From positions 1-49,241 of the forward strand of contig JAGVHG010000086.1 of the NCBI GenBank assembly GCA_020056715.1: a stretch of 49,241 nucleotides of DNA, written 5' to 3'. Within the stretch, counting starts at the first letter, position 1, and each line of letters opens with the position of its first letter. The position numbers and the translations under genes were made by a program. The DNA comes from Phycisphaerae bacterium (GTDB lineage Bacteria; Planctomycetota; Phycisphaerae; UBA1845). Shown here in pieces: positions 16,018 to 25,831 of this stretch. The notes under the pieces were generated by a model, which saw only the letters and a list, made by a program, of their open reading frames with translations, was not told where the DNA came from and searched no databases.

Positions 16018-16642
16018 CGATGGCGACCATGTGTTTCAGATGATGGGCCATCAGCGCCGCGGTCGCCAGACCGGCGATCATGAAGGTCGCACCGACTACA
16101 ACCCAGAGCGAAACCGGGCAGAACGGTATGACCAGACCGCACACCATGAGCGGCACGGCGACTCCCAGGTCGGGGAGGCGGTTGCGGTCGCGCAAAACGG
16201 GGATGAGCATGGCCAGCCCAAACACAAACATTCCCGCGCTGCCCGCGATGGTCGTGGAGATGCCCAGTTTCCCCGCCCAGAGGCGGTAAACGAGCGCCAG
16301 CGCAGCGACCACGAACATGCCCACGATTTCCGAAGTGTACTCGCGGCGCCGCATGGGCGACCGTCCCGAACTGCGCCGGTACTTGGTTCGCATCCATGTG
16401 ACGTAACCTACACCGACCAGGATGAGAGGAACGGTTCCCCACTGCGCCGGCAAGCCGGTGGGCAGCAAAGCCCAGACCAGCGCCGCCGCGCCGCCCGCGG
16501 CCACCGCGAGATGCGCCCGTACGTCCTCGCGGCCGAAAGGAGGCTCCAAGCCCGCGGCTTGCCGAATAGCGCCCAAATCCGCCCTCAACCGTTCAACGTC
16601 GCTCTCCGTCGCACTTGGTTCCTTCCGGGAATCAGTTTGCAT
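16004..16642 (-). CDS. Integral membrane protein coupled to a winged-helix regulator
   Basis: 212 aa from ATG 16642, eight bases after AAGGAG. A charged cytoplasmic N-terminus of about 45 residues (VERLRADLGAIRQAAG) precedes five to six membrane helices (for example HLAVAAGGAAALVWALLP, IVGMFVVAALALVYRLWAG, VAVPLMVCGLVIPFCP). No catalytic motif is visible. The coupling to a winged-helix regulator is a common arrangement in planctomycetes and actinobacteria; function is unknown. Confidence 0.75.
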   Translation of the reverse strand: MQTDSRKEPSATESDVERLRADLGAIRQAAGLEPPFGREDVRAHLAVAAGGAAALVWALLPTGLPAQWGTVPLILVGVGYVTWMRTKYRRSSGRSPMRRREYTSEIVGMFVVAALALVYRLWAGKLGISTTIAGSAGMFVFGLAMLIPVLRDRNRLPDLGVAVPLMVCGLVIPFCPVSLWVVVGATFMIAGLATAALMAHHLKHMVAIDAAD

Positions 16643-16717
16643 CGTAGTAACTCCTTGTTCAAGATTACTCTTGATATTAGAGTATACACGATGCCGATCG
16701 CCCGGTCAAGCCAACTC

Positions 16718-16837
16718 GGACGACCGACGGGGCCTTTCCATTCTCGGCGTCCGTCGCCATTGGGTGCCACTGGTGGCTCGTCCACCAGTGGTTTTCCGTG
16801 GTTGTCATCGAGAATTGAAAGGCCCTGGGACGACCGA
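16718..16837. mobile_element. MITE-like element with terminal inverted repeats and 10-bp flanking direct repeats
   Basis: GGACGACCGA occurs at 16718-16727 and again at 16828-16837, as a target-site duplication would. The 100 bases between begin and end with inverted repeats: 18 of 22 positions match (16728-16749 against 16806-16827, core GGGCCTTTC then ATTCTCG). The centre carries a perfect 10-bp palindrome CCACTGGTGG/CCACCAGTGG. There is no coding capacity. It lies upstream of the membrane protein/regulator pair. Confidence 0.55.
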
Positions 16838-17200
16838 TGCGCCATGCGATCCGGCGGGTGAGTTGTTGTGCAAATGCACAATCCCCCCCACCGATCGCTC
16901 CGGCCAGCTCTACGCGGCGAGCGCCTGTCAAGTTGTTAGAATAGGAGAAGGTGCGCGCACCACAAGAAAAGTGGTGAATGCGAGAAAAACGCTGGATTTC
17001 CAAACGAACCCACCGCAAAATCGCTAACTCCTTGCGGCGACGAGAGTTGTGAATATGTGCCTATTTCGGTAAAGCCAAACCAAAGCCACCCGCGTTCGCC
17101 TGCCGCCGTCCGAAATGGCTGGCTTGCATCGGTAGGGATACCCTAACATTTTTCTAACATTGGGCTTGCGGGCGGGTCGATGATGGGGTAGATTGCCACG
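16838..17200. other. Intergenic region upstream of pfkB-type gene
   Basis: Together with 16643-16717 this gap of about 558 bases carries no supported gene. Just before the kinase gene CTAACATT occurs twice in direct repeat (near 17143-17160), a possible operator. A short TGTGCAAATGCACA-like palindrome lies near 16867. Confidence 0.4.
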
Positions 17201-18106
17201 ATGTCTTTGTTGGTAACGGGCAGCATAGCGATCGACACGGTGGCCTCACCCTACGGGCGGGCGGAGAACGTCCTGGGTGGGTCGGCGGTGTACTTTTCCT
17301 TTGCGGCCTCCCAGTACGTGCCGGTGCGGCTGGTCGGGGTCGTCGGTGAGGATTTCCCCGAGAGCTTCCGGAGAACGTTGGCGTCGCGGGACATCGACCT
17401 TCGCGGGCTGGAGGTTCGCAAGGGGAGTAAGACCTTCCGCTGGTCGGGCCGCTTTGAAGGGGCGATGAACGAGGCCGAGACGGTGGAGGTGGACCTCAAC
17501 GTCCTCGCCGAACGCGGGCCGAAGGTGCCCGAGGTCTTCGCCGACAGTCAAACCGTCTTCCTCGCCAATACGCACCCCACCCTGCAACGCGACTTGCTGT
17601 CGCAACTGCGTTCTCCGAAGTTGATCGTGTGCGATACGATGAACCTCTGGATCACCACGGAGCGTGACTCATTGGTCGAGACGCTGCGAGTGGTGACGGG
17701 CGTGATCGTTAATGACGGCGAGGCCCGGCAGCTTACCGGGCGAATGAACCTGATGGAGGCGGGTGAGTCGATCTTGGCGATGGGGCCTAAGTTCGTCATC
17801 ATCAAAAAGGGAGAACATGGAGCCTTGCTGCTGACGCCCGACGGGCCGGCGGCCGTGCCCGCATTTCCCATGAAAACCGTTCACGACCCGACCGGCGCGG
17901 GCGATAGTTTTGCGGGCGGTTGTCTGGGCTACCTTAGCGCGCAGGGCCGGACCGATTTCGATACGTTGCGGCACGCCCTGGTCCGCGGCACGGTGGCGGC
18001 GTCGTTTGTCATTGAGGATTTTTCCGTCCGCCGCGTGGAAAAGCTGACCCGCACGGAAATAGATCAGCGGGTCAAGCAGTTCGTGCGGATGTTAAGGTTC
18101 GAGTAG
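17201..18106 (+). CDS. PfkB/ribokinase-family sugar or nucleoside kinase
   Basis: 301 aa from ATG 17201. The N-terminal GGSAVYFSFAASQY is the substrate-binding glycine motif and HDPTGAGDSFAGGCLGYL (about residues 227-244) is the ATP-site anion hole with the catalytic Asp, the second PfkB signature. Length fits the family. It transfers phosphate from ATP to an unidentified hydroxyl substrate in the cytoplasm. It is followed after 25 bases by thpR and then recA, all on the same strand, so a three-gene transcript is likely. The ribosome site is weak. Confidence 0.9.
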   Translation: MSLLVTGSIAIDTVASPYGRAENVLGGSAVYFSFAASQYVPVRLVGVVGEDFPESFRRTLASRDIDLRGLEVRKGSKTFRWSGRFEGAMNEAETVEVDLNVLAERGPKVPEVFADSQTVFLANTHPTLQRDLLSQLRSPKLIVCDTMNLWITTERDSLVETLRVVTGVIVNDGEARQLTGRMNLMEAGESILAMGPKFVIIKKGEHGALLLTPDGPAAVPAFPMKTVHDPTGAGDSFAGGCLGYLSAQGRTDFDTLRHALVRGTVAASFVIEDFSVRRVEKLTRTEIDQRVKQFVRMLRFE

Positions 18107-18131
18107 TCGAGGCGGAGTAGAATCGAACGGC

Positions 18132-18695
18132 ATGCGGCTATTCGTGGCGATTGAACTGACGGCTGAGATGCGCGATGCACTACACGAGGTCCAAAAGGCA
18201 TTGGGCCGGGCTGCGGACGGTGTTCGTTGGGTCCGGCTTGAACAGTTGCACCTGACCGTCAAGTTCCTGGGAGAGACGCCGGACGGTGAGGCGACGCGAG
18301 TGGCCGAGGCGGTGGCGCGAAGCGCGGCGCGGTCAAGGCCCTTTGAGATGCAGTTGACCGAATGCGGTTGTTTCCCGCCGCACGGGCCGGTGCGGATCGT
18401 CTGGGTGGGTACGCACGATCCGTCGGGGGCCTTGCAAGAGTGCGTGAACGCCGTCGAGGAAGAGTTGGAAGGAGTCGGTTTTCCCAGGGAATCAAGGCCT
18501 TTTTCGGCGCACCTGACCATCGGTCGGGCGAAGGAAGGCCGATCGGCGGGCGAAGTGCGATCGGCGGTGGAGGGCGGGAAGGTCAAACCCGTCCGCCAAT
18601 CGGTGAGTGAGTTGACCCTGATGTCGTCGGTGTTGTCGCCGAAAGGACCGGCGTATAGCGTGGTGACGAGAGCGAAACTGAGCGGAAGCTCGTAG
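18132..18695 (+). CDS. thpR: RNA 2',3'-cyclic phosphodiesterase (2'-5' RNA ligase family)
   Basis: 187 aa from ATG 18132. The two HxTx motifs that define the 2H phosphoesterase fold are present, HLTV at residue 40 and HLTI at residue 127. The start MRLFVAIELT and the spacing are typical of ThpR. It opens 2',3'-cyclic phosphates at RNA ends and can ligate tRNA halves in vitro. Its neighbours are a PfkB-type kinase and recA; thpR beside recA or cinA is a frequent arrangement in bacteria. Confidence 0.92.
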   Translation: MRLFVAIELTAEMRDALHEVQKALGRAADGVRWVRLEQLHLTVKFLGETPDGEATRVAEAVARSAARSRPFEMQLTECGCFPPHGPVRIVWVGTHDPSGALQECVNAVEEELEGVGFPRESRPFSAHLTIGRAKEGRSAGEVRSAVEGGKVKPVRQSVSELTLMSSVLSPKGPAYSVVTRAKLSGSS

Positions 18696-18704
18696 GCAAG
18701 AGTG

Positions 18705-18723
18705 CACTGCTCAAAGAGCAGTG
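18705..18723. repeat. CACTGCTC palindrome in the recA leader
   Basis: CACTGCTC-AAA-GAGCAGTG ends 9 bases before the recA ribosome site GGAGGTG (18732-18738). Here the centre is three bases rather than two. The hairpin would form in the thpR-recA message just upstream of the recA start. Confidence 0.85.
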
Positions 18724-18743
18724 GCACACCGTGGAGGTGCTGA

Positions 18744-19829
<1,086 letters not shown>

Positions 19830-19979
19830 AAGGTAAGATCACTCGTCTTCTTCCGAACCGCGACAGGGATGGAGCGGTCTGGTTCAGCACCGCCCGCTGC
19901 CCCCAAGGCGTACAGGCAGCGATTTGTAAGGGGAAGCGTGGGACCGTACAATGGCTGAAACAAACGGAGAACAAACCCC

Positions 19980-20198
19980 ATGACGATCATCAACGGACAT
20001 TACGACGGCAAGTGCGTGGTGCTGGACGAACCGCTACCGCCCTGTATCGACCCCGACACGCCGGTAAGGATTTCCTTCGGGGACGGACAGGCCCGGGAGG
20101 TGCTTGCTGAACTCGCGAAGCCGCCCCGCATTGGAGGTCTGCCGCGTGATTTCTCGGAGCAACACGAACACTACGTCAAGGGCACGCCGCGCAAATGA
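19980..20198 (+). CDS. Orphan VapB/AF2212-like antitoxin
   Basis: 72 aa from ATG 19980, with GGAG about 10 bases upstream. The start MTIINGHYDGKCVVLDEPLP followed by TPVRISF fits the small beta-rich DNA-binding head of AF2212-type antitoxins, and the end DFSEQHEHYVKGTPRK matches the toxin-binding tail seen in VapB antitoxins that partner PIN toxins. No PIN gene follows; the next genes are hicB and hicA. It is probably a leftover antitoxin or one that works with a distant toxin. Confidence 0.65.
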   Translation: MTIINGHYDGKCVVLDEPLPPCIDPDTPVRISFGDGQAREVLAELAKPPRIGGLPRDFSEQHEHYVKGTPRK

Positions 20199-20267
20199 TG
20201 ACGAACTTCATAAACGTGCCACGGCATGGCAGAGGATCCTTACCGAATCACGAACGGAAAGGAAAAA

Positions 20268-20525
20268 ATGATCGTCGAGTACATTAACGCAGCGCTGGCA
20301 AGAGCAGCCTACGAGAAGATCGAAGACGTGGCGAATCCCTACTACGGGCAAGTGCCTGTTCTCAAGGGGGTGTGGGCGACGGGAAAAACGCTCGAAGAGT
20401 GTCGCGGTCACTTAGCGGAAGTGATCGAAGGCTGGCTAATCGTGCGCCTCAGAAAAGGACTTACTATTCCGCCGATCGGCAAGCACCAGGTCAAGGCCGC
20501 GAGGGCTCTTCGCTTTGGGACGTAA
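20268..20525 (+). CDS. hicB: HicB-type antitoxin
   Basis: 85 aa from ATG 20268, directly behind AAAGGAAAAA; the upstream in-frame ATG at 20226 lacks a site. The fold is the partial RNase H-like domain of HicB: YINAALARAAYEKIEDVANPYYGQVPVLKGVWATG, then TLEECRGHLAEVIEGWLIVRL. This family binds and blocks the HicA toxin. The short C-terminus (IPPIGKHQVKAARAL) lacks a clear helix-turn-helix. It overlaps hicA by 11 bases, so the pair is translationally coupled. Confidence 0.85.
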   Translation: MIVEYINAALARAAYEKIEDVANPYYGQVPVLKGVWATGKTLEECRGHLAEVIEGWLIVRLRKGLTIPPIGKHQVKAARALRFGT

Positions 20526-20739
20526 ACTGACGCCGATTTCGTGGAGGGAGTTCGTCAGGCGACTAAGACGGCTTGGTTTTGAAGGCCCGTACCAGGGAGG
20601 TAAACATCCCTACATGGTTCGAGGTGATCTTGTGCTGACCATTCCCAACCCGCATCCGGGCGACATCGGCGTCGAACTGCTCAAACGGGTTCTCAAACAG
20701 GGTTCGATCGCTCAGAAGGAGTGGCTGGCGGCGGAATGA
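20515..20739 (+). CDS. hicA: HicA-type mRNA interferase toxin
   Basis: 74 aa from TTG 20515, overlapping hicB. It has the double-stranded RNA-binding-like fold and the catalytic His of GGKHPYMV (His31), then VLTIPNPHPGDIGVELLKRVLKQ, the usual end of HicA with its second conserved His. HicA cleaves mRNAs independent of translation until bound by HicB. Length and motifs look intact, so the toxin is probably functional. The right copy of the recA-end repeat begins 23 bases after its stop. Confidence 0.87.
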   Translation: MGRKLTPISWREFVRRLRRLGFEGPYQGGKHPYMVRGDLVLTIPNPHPGDIGVELLKRVLKQGSIAQKEWLAAE

Positions 20740-20761
20740 GTCCGCCTTGACGCAATGGAAA

Positions 20762-20833
20762 GGAGTCGGGAATGAAGTCTTCCGCCAAGGAACCGATAGC
20801 CAAACGAAAACGGGCGTAGTAGGCAAGATCACT
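20762..20833 (+). repeat. recA 3'-end direct repeat, right copy
   Basis: Carries the same reading frame end as recA ([15 protein letters not shown] then stop) but no start or remainder of recA. Five to six substitutions distinguish it from 19772-19843. It lies between hicA and the end of the OPT gene. Confidence 0.9.
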
Positions 20834-20862
20834 GCGACTTCTTCCGGGCCGCAGACGCCGGC

Positions 20863-22809
20863 CTACGCGGAGCTTTCGCACGGGCGCTTTCGGGCGGACC
20901 ACCATAACCATGCGGTGACCAAGAGAAAGGGAAAGACCGAGCATCCGTGCCACCAATTGGCACTCAGTCCCCAGCGCGCCAAGCCCTCGAAGTTGCTCCA
21001 CAGCCAAGGGACGAAGTGCATCGGGCCGACGATTTCTTCCATCGCCGATTCGGGATTGACCCACCGAGGATCGCTCCACCACCAGGAGATGACCGCGGTC
21101 ACGCCGACCAGGGCGATGCCCATCAGGCCGTTGCCCGCGACGAGGCCCGAGGCCGTCAACATGCCGGGGTCGTCCTCGCTTTTCTCCCGCCTCCGCCATT
21201 CGATGAGCCAGCGCACGATGCCGCCGATCATAATCGGCGTGGTGAGTGACAGCGGTAGATAGAACCCCACGGCGAAAGGCAAAGATGGAATGTGCAACAA
21301 TTCCAAAACCACTGCGACGGCGGCCCCGATGACGATCAACTCCCAGGGGAGGTTTCCGTCGAGCACGCCGTCGACGAGGATGCGCATGATGTTGGCCTGG
21401 GGCGCGGGCAGGGGGTGGGGATGATCGGGCGAGGGCGTGAATCCCTGGTTCTTGGCGAGTAGCAGGATCACCCCCGCGATGACGGCGACTGAGGTCAACA
21501 CCCCGAGGATTTCGCCGATCTGCTGCTTCCACGGGGTCGCTCGGACCAGGAACCCGGTCTTGAGGTCTTGGGAGATATCGCCCGCGATGCAGATGGCGCT
21601 GCAAACGATGGCCCCGACAGACAAACATGCGACCTTCACGCCCATCGGATCGACACCGTCACCGGCTGCGAAATAGCGAAACGCCAGGCAGGTTCCGAGC
21701 AGGGCCGCGATGGTCATGCCCGAGGCGGGGTTGGAGGACGCCCCCACAAACCCCACGATCCGCGACGCGACGGTTACGAAGAAGAAGCCGAACACCAATA
21801 CGGCGACGGCCCCGACGTGGTTCAAGCGTATTTCCGGCAGCTTCCACATGGCGTAGCCGAGTCCGGCGAGGATCAAGAACAGCAGAGGAAGCGGCAGGTC
21901 GCGGTCGGTTCGTTCTCCCGTTCGTTTCTCAAGACGAAGTAAACCGACGAATACGTGCCGGAATGAAGAAACGATCGTCGGCACGCTCTTGAGCAGCGAT
22001 AGTAGTCCGGCGGCCGCAACGGCGCCCGCCCCGATGTATTTGACGTATTTGGCGTGGATTTCGCTCGGGGTCATCGTCCCGATGAGCCGGTCGGTGGAGG
22101 GAAAGACAGCGGATATACCGTTCGCGCCGAAGAAACCGATCGCGGGGATCAAAACAAACCAAGCGAGGCACGCCCCGGCGAGCATGACTGCCGCGATCCG
22201 CGCCCCAAGGATGTAGCCGACGCCGAGCAGCGCAGGCTCCACCGCGAGCGAACCTTGGGTCTTGATAAGTTTCGGGACGGGCGTCACCGCGTACTCCGGC
22301 CAGAATCCCAACCCGGTGAGAAGTCGAAAGACCCCGCCTACTACCGCGCCGCGAATCACGCACACGGCCCCAATGCCGCCGCGCTCTCCGCTCTTGAGGA
22401 CGTCGGCGCACGCCACTCCCTCCGGGTAGGGCAACACGCCGTGCTCTTTGACGATCAGCACTCGCCGGAGCGGAACCATGAAGCAAACGCCGAGGAGTCC
22501 GCCGATCGCGCCCCAGAGGACCATCTCGGTAATCGTCGGGTCGTAGCCGAGGATGAACAGGGCGGGAATGGTGAAGATCATACCGGCGGCCAAGCTCTGC
22601 CCCGCAGAGCCGATCGTTTGCACCATGTTGCTCTCGAGTAGCGAGTGCGGACGAGACAGCGCCCGCATGACCAGCAAGGACATGACGGCGGCGGGAATGG
22701 AGGCGTTGACGGTCATGCCGACCTTCAGGCCGACGTAGGCATTGGCGGCGGCGAGCGCGGCCCCGACCGTGACGCCCAGGAAAACTGCCAGCCACGATAA
22801 CTCGCGCAT
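20863..22809 (-). CDS. OPT-family oligopeptide or metal-chelate transporter
   Basis: 648 aa from ATG 22809. About 15 membrane helices; the start GVTVGAALAAANAYVGLKVG is the classic OPT signature, followed by NMVQTIGSAGQSLAAGMIFT and PYPEGVACADVLKSGERGG, also conserved in the superfamily. Bacterial members import short peptides or metal-chelator complexes with protons at the cytoplasmic membrane. The start codon has no strong Shine-Dalgarno but no better start is available. It stands alone and converges with the recA islet. Confidence 0.92.
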   Translation of the reverse strand: MRELSWLAVFLGVTVGAALAAANAYVGLKVGMTVNASIPAAVMSLLVMRALSRPHSLLESNMVQTIGSAGQSLAAGMIFTIPALFILGYDPTITEMVLWGAIGGLLGVCFMVPLRRVLIVKEHGVLPYPEGVACADVLKSGERGGIGAVCVIRGAVVGGVFRLLTGLGFWPEYAVTPVPKLIKTQGSLAVEPALLGVGYILGARIAAVMLAGACLAWFVLIPAIGFFGANGISAVFPSTDRLIGTMTPSEIHAKYVKYIGAGAVAAAGLLSLLKSVPTIVSSFRHVFVGLLRLEKRTGERTDRDLPLPLLFLILAGLGYAMWKLPEIRLNHVGAVAVLVFGFFFVTVASRIVGFVGASSNPASGMTIAALLGTCLAFRYFAAGDGVDPMGVKVACLSVGAIVCSAICIAGDISQDLKTGFLVRATPWKQQIGEILGVLTSVAVIAGVILLLAKNQGFTPSPDHPHPLPAPQANIMRILVDGVLDGNLPWELIVIGAAVAVVLELLHIPSLPFAVGFYLPLSLTTPIMIGGIVRWLIEWRRREKSEDDPGMLTASGLVAGNGLMGIALVGVTAVISWWWSDPRWVNPESAMEEIVGPMHFVPWLWSNFEGLARWGLSANWWHGCSVFPFLLVTAWLWWSARKRPCESSA

Positions 22810-22899
22810 GGGGATTCGCCGAAATTCAGGTCAAGCCGAGTGCCTTTGACAACTATAGTCGGTAGGAGAAATTCCGGAAAAAGACTACTTGACGGGGGC

Positions 22900-22928
22900 T
22901 TGCGTTGTTCCCTGGTTGGAGGTAGATT
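22900..22928 (+). promoter_or_regulatory. Candidate sigma70-type promoter of rpsO-pnp
   Basis: TTGCGT (22900-22905), 17-base spacer, TAGATT (22923-22928), about 115 bases before rpsO. It would start a leader long enough for S15 autoregulation, but no specific fold was derived. Confidence 0.4.
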
Positions 22929-23040
22929 ACGGGCAATGAAAAGGATGGAAGTTGGGTTTGGTTGGATGTAAGTCTTGATGTGGTAAGGTGTTAGCGTCCG
23001 TGGCGATTGCACGACGGATGGCGTGGAACGGTGTTGTACG

Positions 23041-23310
23041 ATGACGATGACGGCTGAAGCGAAGACGGGGATCATTCAGAATTACCGTGTACACGATCGG
23101 GACACGGGGTCGCCGGAGATTCAGATCGCGCTGTTAACCAGCCGCATCCTAGAGCTTACCGAGCACCTGAAAGACAACAAAAAGGACCATGCGGCCCGTC
23201 GGGGGTTGCTCAAGATGGTCGGTCGCCGGGCGAGCTTACTCAAGTACCTCACGCAGACCGATCGGTCGCGCTACAAGGACATCATCACCAACCTGGGCCT
23301 ACGCAAGTAA
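23041..23310 (+). CDS. rpsO: 30S ribosomal protein S15
   Basis: 89 aa from ATG 23041; an in-frame GTG at 23023 would add six unusual residues (ERCCT) and is less likely. The S15 core is clear: [40 protein letters not shown] and [20 protein letters not shown]. It binds 16S rRNA helices 20-22 early in 30S assembly. It is followed by pnp, the arrangement found in most bacteria. Confidence 0.96.
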   Translation: MTMTAEAKTGIIQNYRVHDRDTGSPEIQIALLTSRILELTEHLKDNKKDHAARRGLLKMVGRRASLLKYLTQTDRSRYKDIITNLGLRK

Positions 23311-23328
23311 CGAGACGTTCGCGTCTCG
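23311..23328 (+). promoter_or_regulatory. UUCG-capped hairpin between rpsO and pnp
   Basis: CGAGACG-TTCG-CGTCTCG begins on the base after the rpsO stop. The 7-bp stem with UUCG tetraloop is very stable; no T run follows, so a message-processing or 3'-protecting role is more likely than termination. Confidence 0.65.
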
Positions 23329-23477
23329 AGGGCTGGACTGCTCCCCGCGTCCATGAATGCTCTACCTACCCTGCTTCCTATTCGAGATTTGATCCTGAAA
23401 CTTGATTTGTTGGGTACCGCGCATTGGGCTCGGTACGAATTGTTGGTGTGTTGGAACTAGAGACAGTTGAATTGACT

Positions 23478-25592
23478 ATGGAACATCAGTTTGTAGAGCG
23501 AATGATCGCCGGCCGTAAACTTCGGATCGAGACCGGCAAAATGGCGAAACAAGCGGCGGGGGCCGTCGTGGTTACCTATGCCGATACGGTGGTGCTGGCC
23601 GCAGTGATCACCGGACCGCCGCGGGAGGGTGTGGACTTTTTCCCGTTGACCGTGGACTACCGCGAGAAAACGTACGCCGCGGGGAAGTTCCCCGGCGGGT
23701 TTTTCAAGCGCGAGGCGCGTCCCACGCAGAAGGAAATTCTAACCATGCGGATGATCGACCGTCCGCTACGGCCCATGTTCCCAACCGGTTATGTGGACGA
23801 AGTGCTCATCCAGGCGATGGTGCTGGCCACCGACCAGGAGAACGAGCCGGACATCCTCGCCATGCTTGGAGCGTCTGCGGCACTGAGTGTGTCGCAGCTC
23901 CCCTTCGAGGGACCAAGCGCCGCGTGCCGCGTCGCGTACGTCGAAGGAGAATACGTCATCAACCCCACGCTCAAGCAATTGGAATTCGCGACCATGGAAA
24001 TGGTCCTGGCCGGCCATAAGGACGCGCTGAACATGATCGAGGTCGGGGCGATGGAGGTTTCCGAGCAAGTCGTGTCCGACGGGATTGCCTTCGGCCAAAA
24101 GACGATCGTCGAGTTGTGCGGGATGATTCAAGAGCTTCAAAACAAGGCCGGTAAGCCAAAAGAGTGGACCCCGCCTCCGCCAACCACCGAGCTGGAGAAG
24201 GAGCTTCGATCGAAATATGCCGACGCTCTCCGCGCCGCGCGTTCTACCGCCGGCAAGCAGGACCGCTACAAAGCAGTGAACGACGTTTATAAGGCCGCCA
24301 AGGCCAATTACGCTCCTGCAGATTTGACCAAGCCTCCAAAGTACACCTGGAACCAGGTAAAAGAACTGCTCGATCACCTGGAAGGCGAAATCCTAACGGA
24401 CATGGTGCTTCGCAACGGCAAGCGCTCCGACGGTCGCGGACCGCGGGACATTCGTCCGATTGTCTCCGAGGTCGGCGTGCTGCCGCGCGTACACGGCTCC
24501 GCTCTCTTCCAACGTGGGGAAACGCAAGCGCTCTGTGTGGTTACGCTTGGCACCGGTCGCGACGAACAGATCGTCGATGGATTGACTGAGGAATACAGCA
24601 AGAAATTCATGCTCCATTACAACTTCCCGCCGTTGTGCACGGGCGAGGTCAAGCGGGTCGGCTTTACCAGCCGCCGCGAGATCGGGCACGGCAATCTGGC
24701 CGAGAAATCACTCCAGGCCGTGCTTCCCACGGCGGAGAAATTCCCCTACACGATTAGATTGGTCTCGGAGATCATGGAATCCAACGGGTCCAGTTCTATG
24801 GCTTCGGTTTGTGCCGGGTGCCTGGCCCTCATGGACGCCGGTGTACCGATCAAACAGCCGGTGGCCGGCATTTCCGTCGGAATGTTCGAAAAGGGCGGTA
24901 AGCGGCAACTGGTGGTGGATATCCTCGGCGAAGAAGATCACTTCGGGGAAATGGACTTCAAGGTGGCGGGCACGCAACGTGGCATAACCGCGGTCCAATT
25001 GGACCTGAAAGGGCGAGGATTGCCCCAGGAAGTAATCCTCGAGACCCTGGCCCTCGCCAAAGAGGCCCGGTTGGACATCCTCCGGCAGATGTTGACCGCC
25101 CTCGCAACGCCGCGTGCGAACACCAGCGAGTACGCCCCGCGAATCCTGACCATCAAGGTCAATCCGGAGAAAATCGGCAAGATCATTGGGCCGGGCGGTA
25201 AGTTCATCAAGTCCATTGAAGCCGAAACCGGTGCCAAGGTGGAGATTGAGGACGACGGTTCCGTGCTCATTGCCTGCATCGACATGAAAGGGGCCCAACG
25301 TGCTCTGGAAATGGTCGAATCCGTCACTGCAGAGGTGAAAGTCGGCAAGATTTACACCGGCCGGGTTAGCAGCATTAAGGATTTCGGGGCCTTTATTGAG
25401 GTGACACCGGGTCAGGACGGACTGTGTCACATCAGCGAGCTGGACACGGAATACGTGAAATCGGCGGATCAGGTGGTCAAGATCGGCGACAGTGTGCGGG
25501 TAAAAGTTCTCTCCATCGATGACCAAGGACGCATTAAGCTGTCGCGTAAGGCGGCGGTCTTGGAGGAAGCTGCGGCGGCAAAGTCGAATTAG
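23478..25592 (+). CDS. pnp: Polyribonucleotide nucleotidyltransferase
   Basis: 704 aa from ATG 23478, where the normal MEHQFVERMIAGRKL start begins; a longer frame to 23424 has no family support. Two RNase PH domains (about 1-215 and 310-545), a helical linker, the KH domain around 555-610 with GPGG, and an S1 domain from about 622 (GKIYTGRVSSIKDFGAFIEV) to the end. Catalytic-site blocks ESNGSSSMASVCAG and DILGEEDHFGEMDFKVAG are intact. PNPase degrades RNA from the 3' end with phosphate and can add tails. The ribosome site is weak, suggesting coupling to rpsO or regulation. Confidence 0.96.
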   Translation: MEHQFVERMIAGRKLRIETGKMAKQAAGAVVVTYADTVVLAAVITGPPREGVDFFPLTVDYREKTYAAGKFPGGFFKREARPTQKEILTMRMIDRPLRPMFPTGYVDEVLIQAMVLATDQENEPDILAMLGASAALSVSQLPFEGPSAACRVAYVEGEYVINPTLKQLEFATMEMVLAGHKDALNMIEVGAMEVSEQVVSDGIAFGQKTIVELCGMIQELQNKAGKPKEWTPPPPTTELEKELRSKYADALRAARSTAGKQDRYKAVNDVYKAAKANYAPADLTKPPKYTWNQVKELLDHLEGEILTDMVLRNGKRSDGRGPRDIRPIVSEVGVLPRVHGSALFQRGETQALCVVTLGTGRDEQIVDGLTEEYSKKFMLHYNFPPLCTGEVKRVGFTSRREIGHGNLAEKSLQAVLPTAEKFPYTIRLVSEIMESNGSSSMASVCAGCLALMDAGVPIKQPVAGISVGMFEKGGKRQLVVDILGEEDHFGEMDFKVAGTQRGITAVQLDLKGRGLPQEVILETLALAKEARLDILRQMLTALATPRANTSEYAPRILTIKVNPEKIGKIIGPGGKFIKSIEAETGAKVEIEDDGSVLIACIDMKGAQRALEMVESVTAEVKVGKIYTGRVSSIKDFGAFIEVTPGQDGLCHISELDTEYVKSADQVVKIGDSVRVKVLSIDDQGRIKLSRKAAVLEEAAAAKSN

Positions 25593-25607
25593 GTTTTGCC
25601 TGAAAAA

Positions 25608-25696
25608 CTCCTCTCCCCAGAAGGGGAGAGGCTGGTTGAGGGGTGATATCCGTGATTCTACCCTCACCCCGACCCCCTCCATGGGAGGGAGAGGGA
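25608..25696. repeat. CCTCTCCCC/GGGAGAGG repeat family, copy 1
   Basis: Two back-to-back G/C-rich hairpins (CTCTCCCC...GGGGAGAG and CCCTCC...GGGAGGG) joined by a segment with CCGTGATT and CCCTCACCCC. Related copies: 27021-27120, 31890-31962 and 47491-47580. Confidence 0.8.
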
Positions 25697-25831
25697 GCAG
25701 TAAGACGGTCGGCGAAGCGTCGGCTTGTGCTTCCTTCAGGAAGCGCCGGCCAATCAGTTCTGAAACGCTTCATAGTCCCGTCGATTCAAAGTGCATGAGT
25801 GAGCCTTCCCTATCGGGTCAAGGAGGTTGTC

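Noticed and set aside
23023-23040. GTG 23023 as rpsO start
   Set aside because: Adds ERCCT before a normal S15 start and has no better ribosome site than ATG 23041.
24708-25682. 324-aa minus-strand frame opposite pnp
   Set aside because: Shadow of the pnp gene; it also starts inside a G/C-hairpin repeat.
25608-25696. G/C hairpin repeat as the pnp terminator
   Set aside because: No T run on either strand and the same element occurs next to unrelated genes, so a repeat-family call fits better.
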